From Mytilus californianus (lineage: Eukaryota > Mollusca > Bivalvia > Mytilida > Mytilidae), in the NCBI RefSeq assembly GCF_021869535.1, contig NW_026262604.1, forward strand, positions 55,204,247 to 55,268,246: a DNA stretch of 64,000 bases, written 5' to 3'. The translations under genes were made by a program, and so were the position numbers. Positions 32,539 to 44,464 of the stretch are shown here, piece after piece; within the stretch, counting starts at the first letter, position 1, and each line of letters starts with the position of its first letter. Under the pieces are notes generated by a model. The model was not told the DNA's origin, searched no databases, and saw nothing but the letters and a program-made list of their open reading frames with translations.

Positions 32539-32645
32539 ATTCATTGTTGATGCCATTGATGCCTATTTAAACCTTGTCAAGAAGAATGCCGAGGACTATC
32601 AAAATGTGTATGAGATTGACCCAGTAATCAGACATAAACGAAGAG
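32539..32645 (+). CDS. Candidate internal exon of an unknown gene
   Basis: An open frame without its own ATG: FIVDAIDAYLNLVKKNAEDY then QNVYEIDPVIRHKRR, ending at GAG|GTGAGA, a good donor (GT at 32646-32647). The composition is unlike neighbouring frames: it is charged and not T- or A-run driven. A possible acceptor is ATGCTAG just before. If unspliced the frame stops at 32677. The sequence suggests a soluble, helical segment ending in a basic KRR patch. I do not recognise the family. Confidence 0.42.
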
Positions 32646-32745
32646 GTGAGAACGTGATTGTTCATAAAATGAAATGAAGTGGCCCGATGTAGTTAGTATA
32701 TGTATTTCATGTATTTGTTTAATGTTAAAATGATTTATTTTCTAC

Positions 32746-32905
32746 TTGGGGTTCGGAGGTCGAGTGGCCCAAGTTGTCGAACTACTGCACCACCAGCCTC
32801 TTATACTGAGGTAACACGTGGCAGGTGCGCCCGACTCCAATCTTAATTGACTAGGATTGTTAGTTTTCCTACTGAATGTCGGTGATTCTCTCCGGGCACG
32901 TTTGA
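32746..32905 (+). mobile_element. tRNA-derived SINE, decayed copy
   Basis: GGAGGTCGAGTGGCCCAAGT stands in the A-box position, then GGTAACACGTGGCAGGTGCG, CGACTCCAATCTTAATTGAC and TCTCTCCGGGCACG. The ATCA tail is not present. The B-box part is lost in ACTGAGGTAACACG. Confidence 0.72.
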
Positions 32906-33390
32906 TTTGCCAGTTCTTACTTTTTTCACAAATTTCCGTATTACTTTTTAAATTTTTAATTTTAAGTTGCGCATTCTTCTGAAATTTATGAAATATTACA
33001 GATCATGTGTTTTTATTCTTCGAAAAAAGTTATCATCTTAAAAAAAACATTGGAATAAATTTTACATACGTCTACATAAGGTAAAAAGCTTTTGTGTTTT
33101 TACAGAAAATAGCATTATAAGTCTTATTAAGCTGTTGTCATTCCAATTTATAAATTTATTCCAAAATGAGAACTGTGAGTTAATGAATCTCAAATATGAC
33201 CAACCTCTCTTTTTTTGCACTTAAAAAGTTAATTTGGTCATTTTAAGGCCGGATTCGTGTTCCTCACAAAATTTTGTTTTGCACTTTAAAACCTCATTCT
33301 CTTATAATGATTTTCAAATTTTTGAAAATATATTATTTTGATTGTCTGAACTAAAAACGACAAAATTTTGATTATTATTATTATTCATAT
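32906..33390. other. Spacer, nothing supported
   Basis: AT-rich with T runs; no match to other parts of the window found. Confidence 0.4.
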
Positions 33391-33617
33391 ATGTATCATT
33401 AATATGATGGTTTTTGCATATGTGTAACAAACGGAAGTAAACAAGCAATGAATTCACACTCAGGCTGATCACCCATGTCAGCCATATGTGACGTCACGTG
33501 GTCGAGCTGATATAGGGTTATCAGCCTGGGTGCGTTCATTCATCTATAGTATATGATAAAAAGATTAAAATGTGTCCCGTGCCGATATGGAAAAGTCCAT
33601 GTATTAATCTGTATACA
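33391..33617. mobile_element. Family F palindromic element, short form
   Basis: Starts ATGTATCATTAATATGATGG, with TTTGCATATGTGTAACAAAC and GGAAGTAAACAAGC. A hairpin of CAGGCTGATCACCCATGTCA with TGATATAGGGTTATCAGCCTG follows, then GCCGATATGGAAAAGTCCAT and GTATTAATCT. The start matches 62812-62910 and the end matches 63610-63645, so this is a short form of the 840-bp copy. Confidence 0.72.
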
Positions 33618-33621
33618 TCAA

Positions 33622-33803
33622 TATCCTGAGATCACCCCCAGTTTTTGGTGGGGTTCGTGTTGCTCAGTCTTTAGTTTGCGATGTTGTGTTTTGTGTACTA
33701 TTGTTTGTTTGTTCGTCGTTTTCTTATTTTAGCCATGGCGTTGTCAGTTTATTTTCGACCTATGAGTTTGAATGTCCCTTTGGTATCTTTCGCCTCTCTT
33801 TTA
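33622..33803 (+). repeat. Tail C copy, 5'-truncated
   Basis: Begins CCTGAGATCACCCCCAGTTT and ends GGTATCTTTCGCCTCTCTTT. It lies between a family F element and the start of S1 copy 3. Confidence 0.87.
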
Positions 33804-33805
33804 CA

Positions 33806-35000
33806 GCGCTTGGGGATGCATTTTGGTTACTTTTAGACAAATCTAAGTGGTGAATTTTTCGTATAACGTTTTCACCATAATCTGATGGTACTTTCTAATT
33901 TTCATTTCACTGGTGTGTTGTGTAGCAGTACATTTGCATACAAATTCTATAAACCAAATGAAATGTAAAATATCTACATCTTTAAAAAGGTCCTATCAAA
34001 ATTTCAGTTATTTATCGATATTTAAAAAAAAATACGAAACCAAACAGATAAACATGTTCAATGTAAAAAGAAAGACAACTGCGTAATTGTTAATTGCGTA
34101 TGCGATTTCAGAAAACTCTGCGTACATGTAAATAATCAAAGTTTGAGGCTACACTACTATCCTACTGTAAAGAACTTTTCAAACGACTCATAACGAACAA
34201 ACTTGTACCTGTTTTTGGGAAGGTTTTCAACTGAATTCTACATTTGCACAGTGTGTTCTTTTTTCATACAAAATTGTAAATCATAAAAAAATGATTTATA
34301 ATCATTATGAAAACCGAGTTCAATGTCATTTGTATCGTGAGCTTAAATAAAACTAAAGAGAAATACGATTGCATGAACTAACAAATAACAAAACGGTTAC
34401 TAGAATAGACCACAGTTTTTGTTTTCTCTATATGGTACCAGAAAACGTTGCCAATTGCCAACAAAGTAAGGGTGTACTAAATATTTAGCCAGTGACACGT
34501 GTACATTCATTATATATATATCAGCATGTTAAAAAAGAAAAAATATGTATGAAAACATGTAGTTATCTGAACAAATTCTTTGAACACAAATATATTTATG
34601 ATTAACTTGTGTCAAACTGCATGCATGCTAAGCTTATTAATGGTGGTGGGTATTTTTCTTCCTGGTACGCTTCAGACATTTGACTTGACGCAAAACCATT
34701 GAAAAACATACGGTGCTTTATTATGAAGATACTTTCTGTTGTTTATAGTTGGTTTGATAAAAGGTGTACCTATGCACTTTCAAAAACTTTATAGTTAAAC
34801 ATGTTAAACTATTATACATTCTACATTTGAATTAACCCTGAAATTACCCAAAATGTTTAAATATTGCTAAATTTTGGTTTTCTGTATGTTGTTTTCTAAA
34901 CTGTTGAGAATATTCTGCTATCCATTGTCCTTTTACGTCTTAGAAGTTTTTTTTATCCTTCTTGTCATTTTATTATTTTAACATATTACTACTGACTTAA
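33806..35000. repeat. Segmental duplication S1, copy 3
   Basis: TTCACTGGTGTGTTGTGTAG compares with TATCACTGGTATGTTGTGTA at 27.65 kb; GATAAACATGTTCAATGTAA with GACCTGTTCAATGTTACAAG; TTTGCACAGTGTGTTCTTTT with TTTGCACAGTGCGCTTTTTT at 31.18 kb. The first third of the unit is absent. Confidence 0.7.
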
Positions 35001-35019
35001 TTTTACTTAAGGAAGATTT

Positions 35020-35163
35020 GGGTGAAAATTGTACTATACCGTGTGGGTTTTACTCATTGTAGAAGGTCGTACGGTGATATATAGTTGTTTACATCCTCTT
35101 TCATTTGTCTCTGAGAGATGAATGTATCATTGGCAATCATAAAACATATTCCTATTTTTTTTA
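35020..35163 (+). repeat. Tail B 3' end fragment
   Basis: ACTATACCGTGTGGGTTTTA, GAAGGTCGTACGGTGATATA and CATTGGCAATCATAAAACAT. Confidence 0.75.
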
Positions 35164-35644
35164 TTTTGCAACTTGTTCTATTTATTAAACTATGGGCAGT
35201 TTTTCGGCATAATCTTATTTACTCTGTGGACTACTTTCTGATGAATGGTTGGAAAATACGGGGAAGCTTAAGGCTGGACAAGTTTTGTTCATTGGAGAAT
35301 ATTTTAATTTGTCTTAATCAGTTGCAAGGTATATACAAATTATATAATTCTTGTATTCGCAATTGAAAGATGATTATTCATAATATTAATTTTCTTTAAA
35401 TTGTGTAAAAAGGTTGCGCATCACGCAGTGATTTTTTTTCCTATATCATTCTAGCTGTTTTCTTTAGGTTTTCCTTTTGATTTTAGTATAACACTGTACA
35501 ATAGTTCGTTTGTAGTAATATATAGTTCTTAAATAAATGCTGTATGGACTGTGTGTTGTCGTAATTCTAAGCTGCTTCGTCTGTTTATGCTGTTGATGCT
35601 TTTGATTTTATTTTTTCGATTTATGTTCTACTTTGCATCTTCTT
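35164..35644. other. Spacer, nothing supported
   Basis: AT-rich; an 82-codon frame overlapping the tail B end is not supported as a gene. Confidence 0.4.
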
Positions 35645-35874
35645 GCCACACGACGGGTGCTACACTGAAGCAGGAACGGTTTACCCTTCAGGATCACATG
35701 TGTTGCTTTACCCAGTTTTTGGTTGGTTTCGTGTTCTTATTCTTTATTTTTGTAAATAGTGTATTGTGAAATTGTTCATCTTTTAACGGTTTTATGTTTT
35801 TAGTCATTGCGTTGTCAGTTTTCTCTGACTAATGTGTTTTCAATGTCTCCATGACATCTTTCACCTCATCTTTC
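35645..35874 (+). repeat. Decayed tail C
   Basis: CACACGACGGGTGCTACACT, GGTTTACCCTTCAGGATCAC, TTTTTGGTTGGTTTCGTGTT, CATTGCGTTGTCAGTTTTC and ATGACATCTTTCACCTC; full-length layout with many changes. Confidence 0.72.
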
Positions 35875-36103
35875 ATATAAAAAATTGTGATATCTACAAT
35901 ACAACAGAAACGGCAGCATAATTATTTTGTGTGGGGTCATTGTATATTTAAAGATACCAATATGATAATTTCAAACCATGTATTGAAATGACGGCATACG
36001 TTTTAAACTAGAACTTACTGCCTGAAATGATGTTTCTTTCAATTACTGTAAAGACCACTTGAGTTCTAACTTAATGTACAGTTACGAATATAATATAAAA
36101 ATA

Positions 36104-36701
36104 ATGAGATGTGGTATGATTGCCAATGAAACAACTATCCACCAAAATTCAAAAGAAATGGATGTAAGCAATTACTGGCAATCGTATGGTCTTCAACAAT
36201 AAGAAAACGCAATACCGTATAGTCGGTTATAAAAGGCTTAGACAAGAAAAATATTAAACAATTCAATTGAGAAAACTAACGGCCAAATTTATAACAAAAC
36301 GATTTACAAAAAAATACGACAGACATGAAACAACGACAACCACTGAACTACAGGCTCTTGACTTGAGACATGCACATAAAGAATGTGGCGGGGTAAAACA
36401 TGTTTTGTGAGCGCCCATCCCTCCCCTAACCTGGGACAGTGGTGTAAAAGCATAACATAAGGACAAACTATAAAAAATTAGTTGAAAAGTGTTTAACCGA
36501 TCAGATAAGTACAATGCAGAAAAACATCAAAGAAAAACACAGACCGGATGTGGCAGGGTATTTATAATCCCGTACAAATTAGACACATAGTACAGATCTG
36601 AGAGTACTCGCAATTACTGACAGCTAGTTCATAGCCAATAACAACTAATGAGAAAATCATGTGTCTAAGACTAAAGTATCAATCGGTACACATCCAACAA
36701 T
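36104..36701 (-). repeat. Tail B copy, nearly complete
   Basis: Plus-strand GAGATGTGGTATGATTGCCA to CATCCAACAA. The AACAAAACGATTTACAAAA to ACGACAGACATG part is uninterrupted here, which fixes the insertion point of the element at 11668-12923. The sequence nearest to the RT end is missing. Confidence 0.88.
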
Positions 36702-37104
36702 GTATATTAATGTCATCATGCTTGAATGATTACTGTCAAGATTTTTCATTTCCTCTTCCAGGTAATTACCCATCATTGGTAAACTAATTTACCACGCCAT
36801 CTTGTGATTTTCAAAATCTAGATCATCGTCAGTGCGTGCTCTTGCCATATTTTGATGATTTTTTTTTTTATTTGGTGAATTTGAGTTTGATGGCAGATCA
36901 TTTTAATAAATTTCTAATAATATAAATTCACAATAATACCGGCTAGCGTGAAGTTAGAACGTGGTTCATTGTACAACTTGTTACTTATTGTTGAAGACTG
37001 TGTTATGCCTATAGATATATTTGAGTTATTTAGATCATTGGGTTGCTGATTCACATTTATCTGATAGTTACTAAAAAATGCATTTATATACATTTCAAAT
37101 ATAT
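36702..37104. other. Spacer, nothing supported
   Basis: AT-rich, with an A-T alternating run just before the next tail B copy. Confidence 0.4.
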
Positions 37105-37510
37105 AGATATATATAAGATGTGGTATGAGTGCCAATGAGATAACTCTCCATCCAAGTCACAATTGGTAAAAGTAAACCATTATAGGTCAAAGTATGGCCT
37201 TCAACACGGAGCCTTGGCTCACACCGCACAGCAAGCTATAAAGGGCCCCAAAATGACTAATGTAAAACTATTTAAACAGGAAAACTAACAGTCTAATCTA
37301 CATAAAAAACGAGAAACGAGAAATACTTATGAACCACATCAACAAACGAGAACCAATGTACATCAGGTTCCTGACTTAGGACAGGTGCAAACAAATGCAG
37401 CGGGTTTAATCGTTTTAATAGGCGCTAACCTTTACCCTACCTGAAACAATAGTGTTACATCACAACATAGAAAGACACACTATAAAATATCAATTGAAAT
37501 GGCTTAACTT
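37105..37510 (-). repeat. Tail B copy, older
   Basis: AAGATGTGGTATGAGTGCCA, ATGGCCTTCAACACGGAGCC, AGCTATAAAGGGCCCCAAAA, GGTTCCTGACTTAGGACAGG and TCAATTGAAATGGCTTAACT in reversed tail order. The AACACGGAGCC part resembles the copy at 6410-6592 (GGCTCCGTGTTGAAGG), so these two belong to one subfamily. Confidence 0.82.
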
Positions 37511-38107
37511 AATTAAAAGACAAATAAACAAAAACAAGTGAACATACACTGAACGAATAAATATGTATTGACTTACGTTTATTATTTCAAAGTATATACG
37601 ACTTGATAAATTGCTTAATTTAAAAGTTTTATTAAGACTGAATTCATATGTTTGCATTAGTCTCCATTGTCCTTTAAGCATAATAGCAATACATTATTAT
37701 CAAGCGATAAAACAATTGGACAATATATATAACTATTATACAATATAATTGGTACAGGCACTTTTCCTTCATTGCATTCTGTTAATTTTATAAAGAGTCC
37801 TATTGTCAGAAAGTATTAGTCCAACTTTTGAGGTCTCATCAAAAACAACCATATTACAAATTTAGCAAAAGGATGGACGTCTGTACCGGCAGACGCTTTT
37901 GTTAGTATATAACGCGTTCCAAATACAATTTCGATATTCTCTATTCATCTTGCGGGAATTGCTGGGAGAAATTTATTTTACCTGTAATGCTTAACAAATG
38001 GTTTATTAGTTTGAAATCACGTCTGGTTAAGAATGACGGGCAATAGCAAACTGTAAAAAAAATACAGTAAACTGCAGAACAAATGACAAAGGATTTCACT
38101 AACGGTA
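37511..38107. other. Spacer, nothing supported
   Basis: AT-rich. ACCGGCAGACGC near 37890 is a small CG-containing island without further signal. Confidence 0.4.
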
Positions 38108-38265
38108 CATTATCTGCTTACCCTTTCGGAGCACCTGTTATCTATGTTTTTGGTCCCAGGTTTAAGATTTCTGTGTAGTATTGTATATATGTTTGCAATT
38201 TTTGTTTTGACTTTGGTGTTGTCTGAATTTCTTCGATTTTTTATTGTCCCTTTGGTTGATATATT
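38108..38265 (+). repeat. Tail C copy, decayed
   Basis: ATCTGCTTACCCTTTCGGAG, CACCTGTTATCTATGTTTTT, GTGTTGTCTGAATTTCTTCG and TTATTGTCCCTTTGGTTGAT. Confidence 0.75.
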
Positions 38266-39340
38266 CTGTACCTAATAATAATGTAGTCGAAAAATTAACT
38301 TTTAGTAGTATGATTATACTATTACCAAAATGTTATAGTTGTATGCCCATTCATCATATATAGTATTATATTTCTGTCAATGATGGTGTCAATTTTACGT
38401 AATTTATAACACAGTCATTTTGGTCAGAGTGTATATTACGTAGTTTTGTTCCTATCATTTCATTCAGTCAGTTAATTATACAGTCTTTTATTTGCTACAA
38501 TCAAGCTTTGATCTATACTGATTTTCATTAATATATGTATTTGGGTTGACTGATCTTACAGGACCAAACGAACTTTCATTTTCAAATCATCAGCAAACAT
38601 TTTACCTTGTATTGATTGGTGCTTTTATTTAGCCAGAATTAAACAGGTGAAATTGTGTATTTTTATAATGAATAATTTGGTCTACTTTTTTCTTTCATTT
38701 TACTCTGAACAGATTATCTTTATCTATGTGCTGACATTCAATAGAAATGAGTTTGCTATGCCATAATCAAGTTACAGAAAAATCTAACGCTATAGAAAGG
38801 TACAGTAACATATTAATTTTAGAACAGTTTGGTTTAAAAAAAGGAACATTGAGGTCAACAAGATGATTTCTTTACACAATCGTTCCTAGTAAATGTTGTG
38901 GATTTTGAACTTTTTTCTAAACTTAAATTTATTAGAAAGAAAACATTCATCAATTGTTTCACATTTTTGTTGATTATTTTGATACATAATACCAATATCA
39001 TACTTCGACACTTTATTGGTTTTTTTTATAACGAAAAAAGTAATATTGACCCACATGCACCTAATTGAGTCAAGGTGTAACTATGCACGTATCATATCAT
39101 ATTTGTACTGAAGATTATGTAAAGTACTTTCAATATTATACTTCAATTTATTCAATTTTTCACAATTTTCATAAACTCTCCTTTTATTTATATATAAACT
39201 ACTTGAACATACTAATGATACTGCTGGGTACTTTTACACCTTATGGGAATATTACAAACAAGTATATGTGAAATTGTACAATTTGTAGAGATATCAACAA
39301 AATATATTTAAGACAGGTTACATCTTATACGTATATAATA
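38266..39340. other. Long AT-rich stretch, nothing supported
   Basis: No repeat match found; a 68-codon frame at 39065 lacks support. Confidence 0.4.
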
Positions 39341-39695
39341 ACATTACATGTATGTTTCATTATAATACGTTATTTTGATTGGCTAACAACAATCTCGCGT
39401 CATTCTGAAATTAACCTTCATTTCAAAATGAAATGTAATATTCATGATGACACGAGCTTCCACAAAAAAGTGCACAGGTAAATACAAAAAAAAATGATAG
39501 AAATCGTGTTTCCATGATCCTAATAAAAAAATGTAATCATAAGTATTGAATGCTTCTTTTAGTAATTTTATAGGATTGTAAAAGCGTTGACCGTGTGCAC
39601 ATTTTTAGAATGAAGCGCGCGCCTCATACAAAATGTTTTTCGGTCAACGCTTTTACACCCCAATAAATTAACAAAAAGAAGCATGCAATTCTTAA
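39341..39695 (+). mobile_element. Family E foldback element, copy 1
   Basis: About 355 bp matching the reverse complement of 61142-61498 over its whole length. The right half is a palindrome: GTAAAAGCGTTGACCGTGTG pairs with CGGTCAACGCTTTTACACCC, and GAATGCTTCTTTTAGTAATT pairs with AACAAAAAGAAGCATGCAAT. The left half (ATTTTGATTGGCTAACAACA, CATGATGACACGAGCTTCCA) is unique. No open frame and no flanking duplication seen. Confidence 0.8.
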
Positions 39696-39810
39696 ATAAA
39701 TTATAAACTATTTTTTGTAATTTTGTGTTTGGACGTATACCCTTGTATTTATATATAAACTACATATGTTTGAGTAATGTTGGGATCTGTAAAAATATAT
39801 TTTAGATTGT

Positions 39811-40955
39811 GTGGTAACCTTACAGCGTTATGATCATATGTGTTTGTTTATCACTTTAATAGAGCATTTAGATTGTCTAACAACCATAATGGTTAAGGAA
39901 AACAATGTACTTTCCTTGGCCGATAGTATTGTAATATGCAAGCGATCTGGCATTCAACTTATCTATTTTGTTAACTTGTTAAGAAGTACAGGTAAAAGTA
40001 GTTGTAAAACGTTGAACTATTAAATTTATGTAATACAATTTGCAAACTACTTTCATACATCATGGCATCCCGACAAGAAAGAGGAGCGTTGAACATCACA
40101 AAGCTAGTAAACCGTGACACATGTTTTTGTTTCTATCCAAGGCAATGAAAATTGTAACGTGTTGTCGTTGTTGCTTCCTGTTGTACATCACTGGGACATA
40201 AGTAGTTCTGTTGTCAATATTATTCCATTTTATGAAACATTCACCATTTAACTAAGCAATATGCTTCAAGATCAATTTGACAGTTTATCATAAATCTACA
40301 TTTTCCAGAATGGATACATTAATAATTTGCTTTGTTTGTCACAAGTTATTATATGTAATTAAAGCATGAAATACTTGTTCGTGTTACTCAGTCTTTGGGT
40401 TTCCATGTTGTGTATTGTGTACTGTGTTTTGTCGTTTCATCGTATTTTGTCTTTTGCCATGACATTGACAATGTCTTCTCGATTAATGAGTTTGATTGTC
40501 TCTTTGGTATATTTTGCTTTGCCTCTCTGTTTGTTAAATCAAAATTATGATTGCAATAAAATCATGAACTCTATAAAACAAAATTTAAACAATTATGTGA
40601 TTGGAATTATAAAAAATCTGTTACATGATGAACGGAAACACGTTGTTACGTATACGAATGTAACTTGGTCAAAGAAATCATACATTCATCAGATGACATC
40701 ATTGGATATTATATGCTTATTATTGACTTTAAATATTCATATGATATTATCCTTGACATCCCTTGAATGAGGTTACTATGTTCATGTAATACGTGCTTTG
40801 TAGTATGATGTACGAAAACACGTTGTTGCGTATATTCATGAAAATGAAATAATAGAAAAAGAAATGAAAATGTGAAAGGCTCGCTACATGATATCAACTA
40901 TGTCGTTTACACTTTAGTATGCATATTTGTTTTAAAAGAACTTACGAAGAATGCA
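39811..40955. repeat. Segmental duplication S2, copy 1
   Basis: Aligns with 41150-42372: ATAATGGTTAAGGAAAACA and ATGCAAGCGAT in both, then GTTGTAAAACGTTGAACTAT compared with GTTGTAAAACCTTGAACTAT. Further on ACACGTTGTTACGTAT and GAATGAGGTTACTATGTTC are in both. A tail C copy sits inside at 40366-40530. A frame of about 45 codons at 39.89-40.02 kb stays open in both copies (TIMVKEN, ICKR, CKTLNY). Confidence 0.78.
40366..40530 (+). repeat. Tail C inserted in S2 copy 1
   Basis: TTGTTCGTGTTACTCAGTCT, TTGCCATGACATTGACAATG and TCTTTGGTATATTTTGCTTT. S2 copy 2 lacks it at the matching position near 41650, so it is younger than the duplication. Open frames over it are by-products. Confidence 0.8.
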
Positions 40956-41149
40956 TGTCTTGTTGACCACTAAATACCTTCACCTAATTACGGTCACCAT
41001 TACAAATAAGTTGACCGATACGTTGTTTAAGTGTCTAAATTCACTAGTGGCATGATTTCGCGGTCTTAAATCTTTAGATACCAGTAATTTCATCGATTCC
41101 CAATTTTGAAATTTCTACTTAGTGTTAATTTCGCATGGCAGGTGATGCA

Positions 41150-42372
41150 TGCATAAATTGTCAGAAAACTATAATGGTTAAGGAAAACAGAGAAACCAAT
41201 AGTGTTTTCATATGCAAGCGATATAGCATTCAACTCACATATTTGGTGTATCTGTTCAGGAGAACAGGTACATGTAGTTGTAAAACCTTGAACTATTAAA
41301 ATAATGTAATACGTTTTGCACAGTATTTTAATACTTTATAGCACCAAGACACAAACGAGGACAATTAAACACCACAAAGCTACATTAATGTACTGCTTTG
41401 TTTCCTTCCAAAACAAAACAAAAGTCATGAATTGTTGTCGCTATTGTATCATCTTGAACATTAATGATATAATTGTACATTCCTTTTCAATTTATTTCCT
41501 TTTCAGGAAATATTCTCCATTGAACTACAAAATGAACTAAGAAATATCTTTCATGATCATTTTCACAGTATTCCTTAAATCTAAGTTTTTATTAATGGAT
41601 ATGTTTAAGTTATGCCATTTTTATGTCACAAGTAATTATATGTATATTTAGCAGGTCATATTTCAACATACAAATTAAAAAAATATATATTATAAAATAT
41701 TCATCGTACACTGTAGAAAAATATATAATTTATTTCAACGAACTTTAGAAACAGAGATAAAAGAGAGGTTCGCCGAGCTTGTCGCCTATTTTGTAGCGAG
41801 TTTGAATAAATGTTATTTTCAACTACAATGTACGAATATTGTTTGTATCCTGCATTTTAATATTTACGTTTCAACGTATAGTTTTTTTTTACTTCCCTTA
41901 AAATTTGTTTTGAATGAAACCTACAAACCTTAAACATGGACTGCATATAAGAACCAAAAAATGAACTATATTGTAAAAAAGTAAAATAAATTTAACCAGT
42001 CGATCACAACAGTAACTGGATACCGGGAGACTGTAAACGTACATTGTACGTTAATCATTGCATATTATCTTAAACATGTATTCGGAGAGTAGAAAAGTTG
42101 GTAGCAAGAAAAAAATATGTGATAGGAATCATACAAAGATTGTAGCATGATTAACAGAAACACGTTGTTACGTATTATGACATATTCAGGTTTAAAGAAC
42201 ATACATTCATTAGTTAATGACATTGAATATTATATGCCTATTATTGACTTTGATTATGCATTTTATTACTATGTATCCTTGACATCTCTGGAATGAGGTT
42301 ACTATGTTCCTGTAGTAAGTGCTTTGTAGTATGATATACGAAAACACGTTTTAGTGTATAATCATGAGGGTA
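41150..42372. repeat. Segmental duplication S2, copy 2
   Basis: Same order as copy 1 without the tail C insertion. It ends in ACGAAAACACGTTTTAGTGT and abuts a reversed family I copy. Confidence 0.78.
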
Positions 42373-42660
42373 TCATCAGCCCAGTTGCCAGCACTTCTGT
42401 GTTCACACAAATTATCATTTAAATTGTCATAATTATAAATTATCAATTTAAAAAAAGAAGAATGTTTTACTCCAGGAAAATGCTTACCTGAGTTGTACTT
42501 GAAAACATTTTGAAATTTTTGGGTCCTCGATGCTCTTCACTCTGTATTTTATTAGGACCTTTTAAATTTTTCATGAGAGTGTCACTGATATTCTTTTGTA
42601 TACAAAACTTACGTCTTGCGTACACAGTTTTAAGCCTGATATATTTGACGAGTTTATTCC
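42363..42660 (-). repeat. Family I copy, nearly complete
   Basis: Plus-strand GGGTATCATCAGCCCAGTTG, GCCAGCACTTCTGTGTTC, TGGGTCCTCGATGCTCTTC and TTGTATACAAAACTTACGTC, then GCGTACAC. The TCTGGCG box is altered to TCTTGCG. Confidence 0.75.
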
Positions 42661-43109
42661 GGAAAATAAAATTCAAAGCAAGAAATGATATACTGAAGTC
42701 TCTCTACATCATTTGTACATGTAATTGACTTTGTCTCCATGTCTCCTTTACAATTTTACCTATCTGTTAGTGTTGATGAATATCGACCATCATCATTGTA
42801 ATGAAATCCAATTATTACGCAGATTAAATACATAAATGCATTAAAAAGCTGGTTATACAAATTTAATTTCACATTACGACTGCAACTGGCTTAAACGATA
42901 AGCCTTATGATACGCAATCAAATGATAAAAGTGATCAAATTAAGGCAACATTGTAAACAGATGTTAAAATCTCGTCAATTGATGAAGAAGAGAGGAAAAA
43001 CAAAAACTGAGGGAAACGCATGAACTCCAAAGGGATCGATTTGACTACATTTACATGTCTTTACAGAAAATGAGGAAAACTGTGGATTCATATAATTTCT
43101 CTGGTACCT
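42661..43109. other. Spacer with a family L fragment
   Basis: AAAACTGAGGGAAACGCATG at about 43000-43020 followed by AACTCCAAAGGGATCGA is a fragment of the dispersed family L; see 61605-61745. Confidence 0.5.
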
Positions 43110-43625
43110 TTTTTCGTGGATTGGCAAACTACTGTTTTTTCGTGGATATTTGATTTTTTGGTATTACCAAAGTCTGCATACAAGCCAATGGAAATTTGTC
43201 CTTCGTTGAACATTTTAATTCTTGGTTCATCTCCACCAAACCCACGCTAATTGGCATCATACGAATAATAATGGATCTAAAATGGTATGATTCATAAATA
43301 AACTGTACCATGCTGAACAGAAACACATTGTAACGTATATGGATGTAATTGAGGTTAAGAAACATTTTATTCATTAGATAACATTATTGAATATCATATG
43401 CTTATTATTGACTTTGACTATGCATATTATTATCTTTGACATCTCTGGAATGAGGTTACTATGTTCATGAAATGAGTGCTTTGTAGCATGATGTACCTAA
43501 ACACGTTGTAGTATATATTCATGAATATAAATTTTAAAATACTGAAGGCTCTCTACATGATATTGTTTTGTTATTTGCACTTTTGCATGTGTTGTATGCA
43601 GATTTCTAACAAAGATATTTACAAA
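43110..43625. repeat. Segmental duplication S2, copy 3
   Basis: TTTTTTCGTGGATTGGCAAA, then ATTACCAAAGTCTGCATACA, GCTGAACAGAAACACATTG and GAATGAGGTTACTATGTTC. It aligns closely to copy 4 (44465-45000); the first part of copies 1 and 2 is absent. Confidence 0.8.
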
Positions 43626-44464
43626 TGATGTCGCTTCAAAAGGATCGAGACCAGGTACCTCAACATGGTGTCTCCTTCTATGCTTGCATCAACCGCCATA
43701 CAAATCCACATTTATTCAAAATTGCACAATATGGAAAATTTACAGATCAGATAATTATACTTATCTAAATATCAGAGAGCAATACATCCCTGAGTTGAGA
43801 CACCGACACCTCGTATCGGCAAACCAATTAATTATGGTGACCGTAAAACTTGTGTAATGTTGATTTGAAGTATTTTCGTTTAAGGAGCACTCTTCTGTTA
43901 ACAAAGTCAAACCAACATGAAGACGCCATCTTTTTGTCCGCGACGTTGTGATTGGTATCGAATATCATATAACAGGTTTTAAAGACGGAAAACAAATAGC
44001 GGAAGAGATATCTTTTAATTAAGTTTGTATATACATTATGCTGAACTTCAAAAACTGATAAGAATAGACACAAACAAATGACAGGGTTTTGTTATGGTAG
44101 ATATCCTTACTGTTGTTTTGAGTTGTGAATCTACATCAGGCATTACCAAACATTACCTGACTTTTATATACACACTGTGTTATCTTTCTTTAAAAGCAAA
44201 CAGTTTTCTAATGAATAAAGCACAAAACTCTATAATCATGCATTTATCCTTTATGTTAGAAACGAGGTGAAAAGGTTGTAGAAAATAATGACCCTATCTA
44301 GTATCATACGCCTTACAAAGCGTAATACTAGAAGTATGACATCGTACATGTATAAGATTTGCGTATGATACGTACATAATGTGCAGTTTATTCTTCAATA
44401 TTATATTTTTGACTACTTTTAACAAGTATTAACATAATATGAATACAACTGTGCAATCATTTAA
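43626..44464. other. Spacer with a family L fragment
   Basis: GGATCGAGACCAGGTACCTC and CGCCATACAAATCCACATTT at 43640-43715 match blocks at 61.65 kb and 0.35 kb. The rest is unassigned. Confidence 0.45.

Noticed and set aside
40366-40770. A 134-codon plus-strand frame.
   Set aside because: The first half is the tail C insertion and the second half is the S2 duplicated core; there is no coding support.
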